Source: Baffinella frigidus (Eukaryota; Cryptophyceae; Cryptomonadales; Baffinellaceae). Taken from it: a DNA stretch of 12,615 bases. Of the stretch, positions 1 through 5,782 are shown piece by piece. The stretch is from the NCBI GenBank assembly GCA_026770585.1, contig MU646650.1, positions 285,270 to 297,884 on the forward strand, read 5' to 3'. A program made the translations under genes and the position numbers. Below the pieces are notes generated by a model that saw nothing but the letters and a program-made list of their open reading frames with translations, was not told the DNA's origin and ran no database searches. Within the stretch, counting starts at the first letter, position 1; each line of letters starts with the position of its first letter.

Positions 1-19
1 CTCCTCGCCCTGGTTACTC

Positions 20-60
20 CCACGCCAGAGTCTTGGAAGAGGTCGCCAAAAGTCAATTCT
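20..60 (-). mobile_element. Half copy of the CCACGCCAGA MITE
   Basis: CCACGCCAGAGTCTTGGAAG, followed by a block reading gtcgccaaaagtcaattct, is the conserved terminal 40 bp of the 126-bp element seen at 3629-3754. The opposite terminal repeat is absent, so this copy is truncated or recombined. It abuts the end of a P-loop coding block. Confidence 0.6.
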
Positions 61-191
61 TTGGAAGGAATAAGGAGGAATTGTTTACTTTTTGGATAGT
101 GCGTCCTGGGCACTCCGCGCCCGGACCGAGAGTACTACTGCTAAAAGTACATTGTAAGTCCGGTGTGTACCAGGTACGTCCGATTTGTACC

Positions 192-281
192 AGGAATGTT
201 ATCCATGGTCGGTTGAACCAGCCGATCTTCGTCATTGGCGACCCTGGCGTTGGGAAGTCCGCGTTTCTCGCCCTGGTCACT
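192..281 (+). pseudogene. Exon fragment of a P-loop NTPase (Walker A)
   Basis: The frame from 192 reads 30 codons ending ..QPIFVIGDPGVGKSAFLALV. GDPGVGKS at 237-260 fits the Walker A consensus GxxxxGK[ST]. It is preceded by a hydrophobic beta-strand (IFVI) and followed by a helix start (AFLALV), as in STAND/NACHT or AAA-type ATPases. A CAG at 191-193 could be a splice acceptor. The coding match stops two bases before a CCACGC inverted-repeat end at 283, and no Walker B or other NTPase motif is visible. The block is therefore an exon remnant or a single exon of a longer gene, not a complete ATPase. The P-loop motif is clear; the specific family is not. Partial copies of the end of this block lie at 1-17 and 384-407. 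Confidence 0.5.
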
Positions 282-282
282 C

Positions 283-322
283 CCACGCTAGAGTCTTGGA
301 AGAGGTCGCCAAAAGTCAATTT
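283..322 (-). mobile_element. Second half copy of the CCACGCCAGA MITE
   Basis: This is the same terminal 40 bp as at 20-60, with one change in the end repeat (CCACGCTAGAG). It has the same junction to a coding block ending LALVT, so the junction was duplicated with the larger tandem unit. It was not formed by an independent insertion. Confidence 0.55.
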
Positions 323-725
323 TCCGGAAGGAATCAGGGGAAATTGTTTACTTTTGGGATAGTGCGGCGCTCAAAAGAGAGAATCCGCGCTTCTCGCACT
401 GGCCACTCCCCTCGCCCGGACACGACACAAAAAAGGTGCCGTCGACTGTTCACGACAAAAACAGAAGAGTCGGATGCTGCCCACTGCAGAGTTCGTTGTA
501 ACTATGGCCTTAAGTGGCGAGTAGTCTCATACGCCCTACGGTAGGGTCCTAGGACCTGCCCAGGACCTCTTGCGGGTCAAATTTGACCAGCTCTAAGGGA
601 TACTACATGTTGTGTAGTAGCGATGGTCTGATCGGTGGTGGTGGTTGCAGGTGGGGATCTAGTCAGTTTGGTCACAGTTGTGACTCCAGTTCAGCCCTTG
701 GACTGTGGCGCTTAGTCTTCGACAG

Positions 726-812
726 TCGTTCCGGAACGACGTCGTCGACAGTCGTCGGCAGTCGTAGTCGTCGATCGTCGACAGTCGTAGTCGTCGACAG
801 TTGTTCCGACGG
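726..812. repeat. GTC/GTCGAC triplet-rich simple repeat
   Basis: The segment is built from GTCGTCGACAGTCGT blocks (about 740, 775 and 796) with GTAGTC variants. It is locally self-complementary through repeated GTCGAC. Open frames on both strands here are low-complexity (STTTV / SSTVVV) and are not genes. Confidence 0.7.
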
Positions 813-830
813 GTCCCCTGATTGCTGGTG

Positions 831-956
831 CCACGCCAGATTGGAGGCGGGGGTTGAATTTTTTAAAACACCACACGATGTGTTCTTTGACTTTTGAAAA
901 CCACTGCCTTGAGGGGAAATTGACTTTTGGCAACCCCCTCCAAGAGTCTGGCGTGG
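831..956 (+). mobile_element. 126-bp MITE, copy A
   Basis: Perfect 10-bp terminal inverted repeats CCACGCCAGA / TCTGGCGTGG bound a 126-bp element. It has no coding capacity and a conserved internal gacttttgaaaa block and subterminal ttgacttttggcaacccc block. Flanking bases are TG on both sides (829-830, 957-958). Removing the element and one TG gives a 24-bp string that aligns without gaps to unoccupied relatives at 627-650 and 1068-1091, although a ggtggtgg run blurs the exact junction. This is inferred to be a non-autonomous DNA transposon. Confidence 0.75.
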
Positions 957-1108
957 TGGTGGATGCAGGTAGGGTGCCGTCGACTGTCGACGGCAAAGAC
1001 AGAAGATTTGGCCGATGCTTACTGCAGAGATCTTTATGCTATACCACATCCTGTGTACTAGCGGTGATCTGAGAGGTGGTGGTGGATGCAGGTGGGGGTT
1101 CGGGCGAA

Positions 1109-1147
1109 AACGAAGCGGCCGCAGAGCGTCATGGTCTTCCGCTTCGT
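1109..1147. repeat. Short inverted repeat around a GCGGCCGC core
   Basis: acgaagcgg at 1109-1117 is mirrored by ccgcttcgt at 1139-1147. No function can be assigned. Confidence 0.4.
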
Positions 1148-1150
1148 GAG

Positions 1151-1184
1151 CCCCCGTAACCCGAAACCCGAAACCCGAAACCCA
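1151..1184. repeat. Telomere-like CCCGAAA array
   Basis: Four CCCGAAA-type units occur in a row. The same variant recurs at 2820-2960, 8777-8795 and 9060-9075. Confidence 0.8.
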
Positions 1185-1352
1185 CCCTGTGAACCCCGCG
1201 CCCTTGCCTCTTGACCTCTCCGTTCAAGGCCCAGCAAGAAGGCGCCGATTGCCCCCGGATTGATTCAACTCAACGCTCAAGGGCTTATCTAGGAAATGCA
1301 TCGAGAGTAAAAATAAAGAAGAGGACGAAGGTTGACAGTTGGGTGCAATGCA

Positions 1353-1862
1353 GGTGGGGTTCTCGGAGGATTCGATGAACGCCCGCCGCGTCGTCCGCTC
1401 TATCATCCGACAGGTCCCCCTCCTAGCTCCATTTCAGTCTATTTGGGCTGGCCAAGTTGGTGAGACCAGCCTTTTTTCGCTCCAAAATTGACGGGTTCGT
1501 ACCGCAGACCGAGCGTGTCAATTTGAGAACATTCTGTCAGCCTCTAGTGAGGTGGGGTTCTCGGAGGATTCGATGAACGCGCGCCGCGTCGTCCGCTCTA
1601 TCATCCGACAGGTCTTCCCCTCCACTTGAAATGCACTGAAACTTGTAGAGAGAGGCGGCAAACATCTAGCTTTCCCCCAGTCTATTTCTAGCTCTGTCTC
1701 AGTCCATTTGAGCCCGGGCTCTTTTCCGCTCCAAAATTGACGTGTGTACCGCAGACCCAGCGTGTCAACTTGAGAAAAGTTGGCCAACCCGAGTGAGGTG
1801 GGGTTCTCGGAGGATTCGATGAACGCTCTATCGTCAAATAGGTCCCCCTCGTCCCGCTCGCA
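1353..1862. repeat. Three-copy tandem repeat, unit about 198-246 bp
   Basis: ggtggggttctcggaggatt followed by cgatgaacgc starts at 1353, 1551 and 1797. Between starts are further matched blocks: ctccaaaattgacg, gtaccgcagacc and agcgtgtcaa. Copy 3 is truncated where the AT microsatellite begins. Copies 1 and 2 share gccgcgtcgtccgctctatc and the following text; copy 3 has lost part of it. The minus-strand frame RAFIESSENP recurs in all three copies but has no start, length or codon support as a gene. Confidence 0.85.
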
Positions 1863-1863
1863 C

Positions 1864-1921
1864 CCATATATATATATATATGATATTTATATGTATATAC
1901 ATATACATATACATATATATA

Positions 1922-1955
<34 letters not shown>

Positions 1956-1975
1956 CATATATACACCCCCCCTGC
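1864..1975. repeat. TA / GTATAT microsatellite
   Basis: (TA)n is followed by (ACATAT)n and (GTATAT)n. The open frames here encode only YIYIYI / HIHIHI and are not genes. Confidence 0.95.
1895..1944. repeat. 50-bp perfect palindrome inside the AT microsatellite
   Basis: Pairs summing to 3839 match from 1895/1944 inward. (ACATAT)n on the left is the exact reverse complement of (ATATGT)n on the right around a central C(AT)7G. It could extrude as a cruciform. Confidence 0.85.
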
Positions 1976-2002
1976 TTACGCCGTTCACACTCGGCTAGGG
2001 AG

Positions 2003-2055
2003 TAGGGTGTGGGGTGTGGGGTGTAGCGTGTAGCGTGTAGCGTGTAGCGTGAAGG
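2003..2055. repeat. GTGTAGC / GTGTGGG minisatellite
   Basis: About seven 7-bp units occur, first gtgtggg and then gtgtagc, ending at gtgaagg. Confidence 0.8.
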
Positions 2056-2063
2056 GATACTGG

Positions 2064-2300
2064 AACAACACGGAAGCTAGCAAGAGAGGTGTGTGGTGCA
2101 TGTCATGACGTGGCGCGAGGAGGGGCGAATAAGGAAGACCTAAGGTCTGCCACTTTCTTGCCGAGATGCCGAGATGTCCGAGCTGCACCTCCCACACTCA
2201 CCACAACACTGAAGCTAGCACAGCCACGTGTGTGTGTCGATGACGTGGCGGCATTGGATTGAATTACATGTAATGACGTGGCGCGGATGGGAGCAGTTGC
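2064..2300. repeat. Diverged duplicate blocks around caacac-gaagctagca and atgacgtggcg
   Basis: caacacggaagctagca (2064-2080) recurs as caacactgaagctagca near 2206-2222. tgacgtggcg appears three times (about 2106, 2240, 2273). No gene is recognised from 1990 to 2430. Confidence 0.55.
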
Positions 2301-2339
2301 GGGGCATCCAAGGCAAATTATACCCTTACGATAGCAGGC

Positions 2340-2430
2340 GACGGTGTTTCAAGTTGAATGTGTTTCCGCATTCGCGACGGTGTTTCAAGTTGAATGTGTT
2401 CCGCATCCAAGTTGAATGTGTTTCCGCAAC
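2340..2430. repeat. 36-bp tandem repeat
   Basis: gacggtgtttcaagttgaat followed by gtgtttccgca occurs at 2340 and 2376, with a shortened third copy at 2409. It ends directly at the acceptor-like ctttgcag at 2431-2438. Confidence 0.85.
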
Positions 2431-2438
2431 CTTTGCAG

Positions 2439-2534
2439 TTGCGCGCGGCGTTCGGGAAAAAAGTTGCAGACCTTCCGCACGATATGTGGCAGAACGTGAC
2501 CACAGACCTCGGCATCTCATTCTCCGGAGAATAA
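2439..2534 (+). pseudogene. Decayed first copy of the LRAAFGKKVADLPH exon
   Basis: A good acceptor (accttTGCAG) ends at 2438. The frame then reads LRAAFGKKVADLPHDM for 16 codons, nearly identical to the exon at 2602. After this the sequence diverges and reaches a stop at 2532. It is inferred to be a truncated duplicate exon start. The protein family is not recognised. Confidence 0.5.
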
Positions 2535-2601
2535 CTAGCTGTGCTAGCTACGGTTTTGTGTCTGAACTGACGTCATCGCATACGCGGCACGGGGCCAACA
2601 G

Positions 2602-2727
2602 TTGCGGGCGGCGTTCGGGAAGAAAGTGGCAGACCTTCCGCACGAGATGGCCGAGCTGCGCGCGATCCTCGAAGACCTTCTGATGATGGCGAGACAGCAG
2701 GAACTCATCGCCATCACCATCGACGCG
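2602..2727 (+). CDS. Candidate exon E1a, 42 codons, helical protein of unknown family
   Basis: The block lies between a CAG at 2599-2601 and a GT at 2728 (gacgcg|gtccgt), and is open in phase 0 for exactly 42 codons. It reads LRAAFGKKVADLPHEMAELR and ends EDLLMMARQQELIAITIDA. Composition and heptad-like hydrophobic spacing (M..L..IL..LL..A) suggest an amphipathic helix or short coiled coil, and third positions are rich in G/C. The final 19 codons recur three times downstream (2871-2920, 2973-3029, 3119-3175), each followed by a donor-like GT or its relic and a telomere-like array. Joined in phase 0 to the downstream E2 block it would read ..ITIDA-VDNLESDLG.., which is open. Real exon status is inferred from frame and splice borders. 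No function can be assigned. Confidence 0.5.
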
Positions 2728-2868
2728 GTCCGTTCCCGAAACCTTAACTCCCAATCCCAAAACCTGAAACCCAAAGCTTTGAAACCCCCGTACGAACCGC
2801 TGCCGATCTCCCCCACCCTTCTTCCCCATCCCGAAACCCGAAACACTGAAAACTTCCCCCGTGCGAAC
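2728..2868. repeat. Degenerate telomere-like array after E1a
   Basis: Variants of cccaaaacctg, aaacccaaa and cccgaaacccgaaac begin within a few bases of the proposed donor and continue to the next exon copy. If E1a is an exon, this is the start of its intron. Confidence 0.65.
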
Positions 2869-2870
2869 TC

Positions 2871-2920
2871 GAGAACCTCCTGGGATCGCGGGCCAGCTTA
2901 TCGCTATCACCATTGACGCG
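2871..2920 (+). pseudogene. Exon copy E1b, with deletion
   Basis: The sequence aligns to the last 19 codons of E1a but has a small deletion after gagaacctcctg that breaks the frame. The second part reads GQLIAITIDA in phase with a degraded donor (GCG|GCCCGT, G-C instead of G-T). It is followed again by cccgaaa units. Confidence 0.5.
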
Positions 2921-2962
2921 GCCCGTTCCCGTTCCCGAAACCCGAAACCCTGAAACCCCTGT
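2921..2962. repeat. CCCGAAA array after E1b
   Basis: cccgttcccgttcccgaaac and further cccgaaa / ccctgaaa units follow the exon copy directly. Confidence 0.75.
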
Positions 2963-2972
2963 GTACGTTAGC

Positions 2973-3029
2973 AAGGACCTTTTGATGATGGCGGGACAGC
3001 AGGAGCTTATCGCCATCACTAATGACGCA
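2973..3029 (+). pseudogene. Exon copy E1c, 19 codons intact
   Basis: KDLLMMAGQQELIAITNDA is open for 19 codons. A possible acceptor TTAG lies at 2968-2971 and a donor-like GT at 3030 (gacgca|gtccaa). It differs from E1a at three residues (K, G, N) within the shared 19. It could be an alternative 3'-terminal exon piece or a dead duplicate. Confidence 0.5.
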
Positions 3030-3116
3030 GTCCAAACCCTAACTCCTAATCCCGAAAAGAGAATCATGGAACCCGGAACCCGAAATCTGAAAGACGGAAT
3101 CCGAAAACTGAAATAT
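3030..3116. repeat. Telomere-like degenerate array after E1c
   Basis: aaccctaactcctaatcccg and then cccggaacccgaaatctga-type units fill the gap to E1d. Confidence 0.6.
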
Positions 3117-3118
3117 CC

Positions 3119-3175
3119 GAGGACCTTGTGAGACTTGCGGGACACCGGAAGGTGATCTCTACTACCATTGGCGCG
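3119..3175 (+). pseudogene. Exon copy E1d, diverged
   Basis: EDLVRLAGHRKVISTTIGA is 19 codons long, the same length and frame as the other copies, and is followed by GTACGC. That donor hexamer also follows the exon at 8556-8686. About half of the residues match E1a, while length and phase are kept, so this is the oldest visible copy. Confidence 0.45.
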
Positions 3176-3182
3176 GTACGCT

Positions 3183-3265
3183 TCCCACAAACCCCAGCCT
3201 CACATCGAATGCAAACTCTCAACTTCCAATCCCGAAACCCGGAACCCGACACCCTGAAACCCCCA
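3183..3265. repeat. Telomere-like degenerate array after E1d
   Basis: This is a mixture of aaaccccag, aatcccgaaacccgg and aaccc units. Confidence 0.55.
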
Positions 3266-3267
3266 TC

Positions 3268-3461
3268 GTGTGCAGAACGACACGCTTTATCGTGTGCAGA
3301 ACGACACGCGTCAAGGTCTTCGTTTGTTTGCAGATTGACCAGTCGTACGTTGTTCTTTCGTTTGCATATCCGCACGTCATACGCCATTCCGTCGTGTGCA
3401 GATCGACAACTTCGTGGCAAGGTGTTCGTCCGTGTGTTCTAAGTCATTCCTCCCTTTGCAG
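3268..3461 (+). repeat. Repeated acceptor-like TGTGCAG/atcgac edges
   Basis: gtgtgcag|aacgacacgc occurs twice (near 3270 and 3292). tttgcag|attgaccag (near 3331) and gtgtgcag|atcgacaac (near 3394) follow before the full-length E2a edge at 3462. Only the last 6-10 intron bases and the first 6-10 exon bases are kept in the early copies. This looks like a decaying array of exon 5' edges. The distance from the previous donor copy fits an intron. Confidence 0.5.
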
Positions 3462-3530
3462 ATCGACACCCTGGAGTCAGACCTGGGCGTCCCCTCAACC
3501 TTCGAGAGGCTGCCGCGGTTATCCTACTAG
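3462..3530 (+). pseudogene. Exon copy E2a
   Basis: A strong acceptor (ctccctttGCAG) ends at 3461. The frame IDTLESDLGVPSTFERLPRL continues to a TAG at 3528-3530. It matches E2b and E2c at IDxLESDLGV and is more diverged later. A premature stop relative to E2c makes it either a terminal exon or a dead copy. Confidence 0.5.
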
Positions 3531-3533
3531 GAA

Positions 3534-3628
3534 CAGCCCTATGTTCCTACGGATTTCTTACCGTAGGCTCTATAGATTATCTACGGATGGTTGGTTCACG
3601 AAATCCCTACACAGTCCGTGTGGTTGTA
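3534..3628. repeat. Downstream part of the duplicated E2 unit, copy 1
   Basis: aacagccctatgttcctacg and the following cttaccgtaggctctat lead to ttcacgaaatccctac and cagtccgtgtggttgta. The same order recurs at 3898-4073, and pieces recur at 11295-11375 inside a foldback element. The E2 unit is tandemly duplicated with a period of about 245 bp once the inserted MITE is subtracted. Confidence 0.7.
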
Positions 3629-3754
3629 CCACGCCAGAGTCTTCGAAGGGGTCGCCAAAAGTCAATTCTCCTTGAGGGCAGTGGTTTTCAAAAGTTGCCA
3701 CCCCTTATCAGAAAGGTTTTCAAAGAATCAACCCCCTCATCCACTCTGGCGTGG
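3629..3754 (-). mobile_element. 126-bp MITE, copy B, with TA target duplication
   Basis: The element has the same length and the same perfect 10-bp terminal repeats as copies A and C, in the opposite orientation. TA flanks both ends (3627-3628, 3755-3756). The unoccupied relative ggttgtaacatg is present nearby at about 3813-3824, so the filled site ggttgTA-[element]-TAacatg gives a direct reading of a TA duplication. A further related empty site is ggtaacatg near 4058. Tc1/mariner-type and related transposons target TA; the family here is not assigned. Confidence 0.85.
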
Positions 3755-3762
3755 TAACATGC

Positions 3763-3784
3763 ATCAACCATATCCATATGGTTG
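3763..3784. repeat. 22-nt hairpin next to MITE B
   Basis: tcaaccatat and atatggttga are perfect complementary arms around a 2-nt loop. The other copies of the unit have only half of this, so it is specific to this copy. Confidence 0.5.
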
Positions 3785-3838
3785 ATTCGCGAAATCCCTA
3801 CGCAGTCCGTGTGGTTGTAACATGTTGTTTGTTGGCAG

Positions 3839-3898
3839 GTCGACAACCTGGAGTCAGACCTCGGCGTCCTGCCAGACTTCGAGTGGCTCCTACTAAGA
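3839..3898 (+). pseudogene. Exon copy E2b
   Basis: Acceptor tgttggCAG ends at 3838. VDNLESDLGVLPDFEWLLL is open in phase 0 and runs on into the repeat unit without an early stop. It is nearly identical to E2c for 16 codons. No donor is evident. Confidence 0.5.
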
Positions 3899-4073
3899 AC
3901 AGCCCTATGTCCCTACGGATTTCTTACCGTAGGCTCTATGGATTATCCTCTATGGATTATCCATACGAATTATCCTATGGAGTATCCTCTATGGATTATC
4001 CATATAGTTGATTCACGAAATCCCTACGCAGTCCGTGTGGCATGCGCAGGTCCGTGTGGTAACATGTTATTTG
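3898..4073. repeat. Downstream part of the duplicated E2 unit, copy 2, with tatggattatcc minisatellite
   Basis: This is the same block as 3534-3628, expanded by repeated ctatggattatcc units at 3931-4000. It ends ttcacgaaatccctacgcag followed by tccgtgtgg. Confidence 0.7.
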
Positions 4074-4080
4074 TGTGCAG

Positions 4081-4260
4081 GTCGACAACCTCGAGTCAGA
4101 CCTCGGCGTCCTCCCCAACTTCGAATGGCTCCCACGCCTTCTCCCGCCATTCTCCTCGATCATGTGCTCTCTCACCACCTCGGCGCAGACCACCCTCAAT
4201 GTCCGCCCCCCCCCCCCCCCTCTCCCATCTCGAATTCAGTCGAGCGGACTAGTGGTGGGT
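4081..4260 (+). CDS. Candidate exon E2c, possibly the active 3' exon
   Basis: Acceptor atttgtgtgCAG ends at 4080. From 4081 the frame reads VDNLESDLGVLPNFEWLPRL and continues through LLPPFSSIMCSL and a proline run (poly-C at 4204-4219) to a TAA at 4258-4260. The first 17 or so codons are shared with E2a and E2b. Third positions are mostly C/G up to about 4200, supporting coding. If spliced to E1a (phase 0 to phase 0), the junction would read IAITIDA-VDNLESDL. The protein is not recognised, and no catalytic or binding motif is visible. The C-terminal proline tail is probably repeat-derived and may lie beyond a real donor that I cannot identify. Confidence 0.45.
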
Positions 4261-4432
4261 AACGTATTGTTGGGTAATGTGTTGAATCCGCGTAGGTCGA
4301 CGAGGCCAGAGATAGCCATCATGCACGCGTCGCTTTACAATGTCGTTTCGGAAACTACAATGTAAAGTGAAAACACGTTTTCGACGCCTGGCTTCTGAGC
4401 GACTTCTGAGCGGGGGCGTATCCCAGCTCGGG

Positions 4433-4681
4433 CCACTCGAGGCTAGAAATGTGACTATTTTAAAAGTTTTAACTTTACAAGTCCTTTACAAGTGGACAGC
4501 TGTGTAGTAATTTTCACACAAATATCGCGTTAAGTCACGTTACTGGGGGAAATTCACAAATAGGGGCGTTTGGTCACGTTACTGGGGGAATTCCCCCAGT
4601 AACGTGACCAATCCTGCCCGTGGCTGGTACTAAATTTAACAATCCCAGATTTAAGATACTCCATCTTCCAGCCTCGAGTGG
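4433..4681. mobile_element. Foldback/MITE with CCACTCGAGGCT ends, 249 bp
   Basis: CCACTCGAGGCTAGAA at 4433-4448 and TTCCAGCCTCGAGTGG at 4666-4681 are inverted with one mismatch. The left end has a relative at 9609-9639 in the opposite orientation (30 of 31 bases over ccactcgaggctagaa plus the following tgtgactattttaa). Homology there seems to extend into the tgtgtagta..ttcacac block. No coding capacity is seen. The target duplication is not clear. Confidence 0.55.
4570..4611. repeat. 42-bp perfect palindrome
   Basis: ttggtcacgttactggggga meets its exact reverse complement with no spacer, centred at 4590/4591 on GAATTC. A direct copy of TCACGTTACTGGGGGAA lies just upstream at 4535-4551. Confidence 0.95.
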
Positions 4682-4769
4682 GGAACGGCCGTGCGCCCCT
4701 TCCTGAATCCCATCGCGCCACCTGTTTTTCGCAAAGCGGCCAAAATACGTCCGGTACAATTGCTTGTAA

Positions 4770-4832
4770 ATTGAAATCCCAAAAGTACGACATGGTTTCG
4801 GGACTTTTCAATCCCAAAAGTACGACATGGTG
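4770..4832. repeat. Short direct repeat aatcccaaaagtacgacatgg
   Basis: aatcccaaaagtacgacatg occurs twice, near 4775 and 4810. The rest of 4682-4850 shows no feature I can support. Confidence 0.6.
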
Positions 4833-4859
4833 ACTGGACCAAATCTCGGGTGCGAGCAG

Positions 4860-4889
4860 GTGCTGAACAATATGTTCACGGGCGAAGTC
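4860..4889 (+). pseudogene. Partial copy of the VLNTMFTGEV exon
   Basis: Acceptor-like gcgagCAG ends at 4859. VLNNMFTGEV is open for 10 codons and then diverges from the fuller copy at 4984. Confidence 0.45.
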
Positions 4890-4983
4890 ATCCTAGGGTG
4901 GGTTTTGCTATCTCTGCATAAAACCCATGCCCAGCATATCATACCAGTGGAACTGAATCAGCAATCTTCCGAAATGCGATCAG

Positions 4984-5046
4984 GTTCTGAACACGATGTT
5001 CACGGGCGAAGTCTACTATCGCATCGGAGCGCTCAAACCCATCCAG
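4984..5046 (+). CDS. Candidate 21-codon exon VLNTMFTGEV..KPIQ
   Basis: Acceptor gatCAG ends at 4983 and a GT follows the last CAG at 5047 (atccag|gtccga). The block between is open for exactly 21 codons, VLNTMFTGEVYYRIGALKPI plus Q. Third positions are mostly G/C. A partial duplicate lies 124 bp upstream. The domain is not recognised. The GTCCGA donor resembles the GTCCGT after E1a. Confidence 0.4.
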
Positions 5047-5112
5047 GTCCGATTTAGTGCGAAACCACATTCAATGTGAAACACCTGCGTGTGATATCTT
5101 GAGGGTGGAAGA

Positions 5113-5303
5113 TGCAGTCGTATCCTCCAGATCAGAAACACATCCGTGTGTGTCTGGAACTATGTGTGTCATCCGGGTGTGACACCGCACGCCAGCGCCT
5201 TGCACTCCAGCTGGGTGTTAAAATGGGATGTGACAGCTCGAGAGACGTATGCAGTGTTCCAGACACACACGGGTGTGTTTCTGATCTGGAGGATACGACT
5301 GCA
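5113..5303. repeat. Inverted repeat, 48-bp arms
   Basis: The arm at 5113-5160 (tgcagtcgtatcctccagat and on to tctggaac) matches the reverse complement of 5256-5303 at 47 of 48 positions. Confidence 0.9.
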
Positions 5304-5538
5304 CTCTCACGTTCAAAGCATCTTCACGATGGTGTCGTGCGCTCGCTGTGGCTTTCATATATCTTGAGAGTGGAAGATGCAATCTTATCCATCAAAACCA
5401 TCCAGGTTGGCCACACATCCGTGTGTGTCTGGAACTATGTGTGTCATCCATGTGTGACACCCGTGTGTGTCTGGGACACTGCATAAGTCTCTCGAGCTGT
5501 CACATCCCATTTTAACACCCAGCTGGAGTGCAAGGCGC
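5195..5538. repeat. Inverted repeat, 82-bp arms, overlapping the previous one
   Basis: 5195-5276 (gcgccttgcactccagctgg onwards) matches the reverse complement of 5457-5538 at about 80 of 82 positions. The right arm of the 48-bp inverted repeat overlaps the left arm of this one. A direct duplication (5094-5188 against 5358-5461, offset about 264 bp) links the two. Confidence 0.9.
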
Positions 5539-5544
5539 GGGAAG

Positions 5545-5715
5545 ACGGAGGATGGTTGATGGGTGAGAGGGAGAGGGAGAGGGAGAGAGAGAGAGAGAGC
5601 GCGCGCGAGCGAGAGCGAGTGTGTTTGTGTGTGTTTGTGTGTTTGTGAGAGAGAGATAGAGAGAGTGAGAGTGAGAGAGAGATAGATAGAGAGAGAGCGC
5701 GCGAGAGAGAGACAA
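5545..5715. repeat. GA/GT microsatellite
   Basis: (GA)n, (GC)n and (GTTT)n blocks give only SLSLSL-type frames. Confidence 0.95.
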
Positions 5716-5782
5716 CGCCGGCTATGACAGTGGTGTACGTGTCGCATCAGCGATTGATTTCGGATATCATTTCGGAACATCC

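Larger units (their letters stand above)
1..407 (+). repeat. Tandem duplication carrying P-loop exon ends and MITE halves
   Basis: Positions 3-105 and 267-365 are diverged direct copies, offset by about 263 bp. Each copy starts with the end of a coding block (tctcgccctggt), runs into CCACGC(C/T)AGAG, and ends at the shared block tttacttttgggatagtgcg. A third copy of only the coding part lies at 384-407, where TCC GCG CTT CTC GCA CTG GCC ACT reads SALLALAT against SAFLALVT in copy 2. The window opens inside copy 1, so the array may extend to the left. Confidence 0.75.
434..1103. repeat. Dispersed copies of a GCCGTCGACTGT...GGTGGTGGATGCAGG repeat
   Basis: ggtgccgtcgactgt occurs at 435 and 975. 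Both copies are followed by related text (acagaaga, gatgc, actgcagag). A further block, gatctgagaggtggtggtgg followed by atgcagg, ends copy 2 near 1100 and has relatives at 627-650 and around 957-970. No coding region was recognised across this stretch of about 670 bp apart from the MITE at 831-956. Confidence 0.55.

Noticed and set aside
583-1049. Open frames on both strands in the GTC-rich region
   Set aside because: They are low-complexity STTTV/SSTVVV translations of a triplet repeat and run across a MITE.
1688-1998. Open frames encoding YIYIYI / HIHIHI on both strands
   Set aside because: They come from the TA/GTATAT microsatellite and have no non-repetitive content.
2548-3420. Long minus-strand frames opposite the E1 copies (GFRVSGFG-type)
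   Set aside because: They are shadows of the CCCGAAA arrays and of the plus-strand exon copies. The plus strand has the splice borders and the third-position pattern.
5512-5780. Minus-strand open frames rich in SLSLSL and THTHT
   Set aside because: They are produced by the GA/GT microsatellite, which keeps several frames open without coding.
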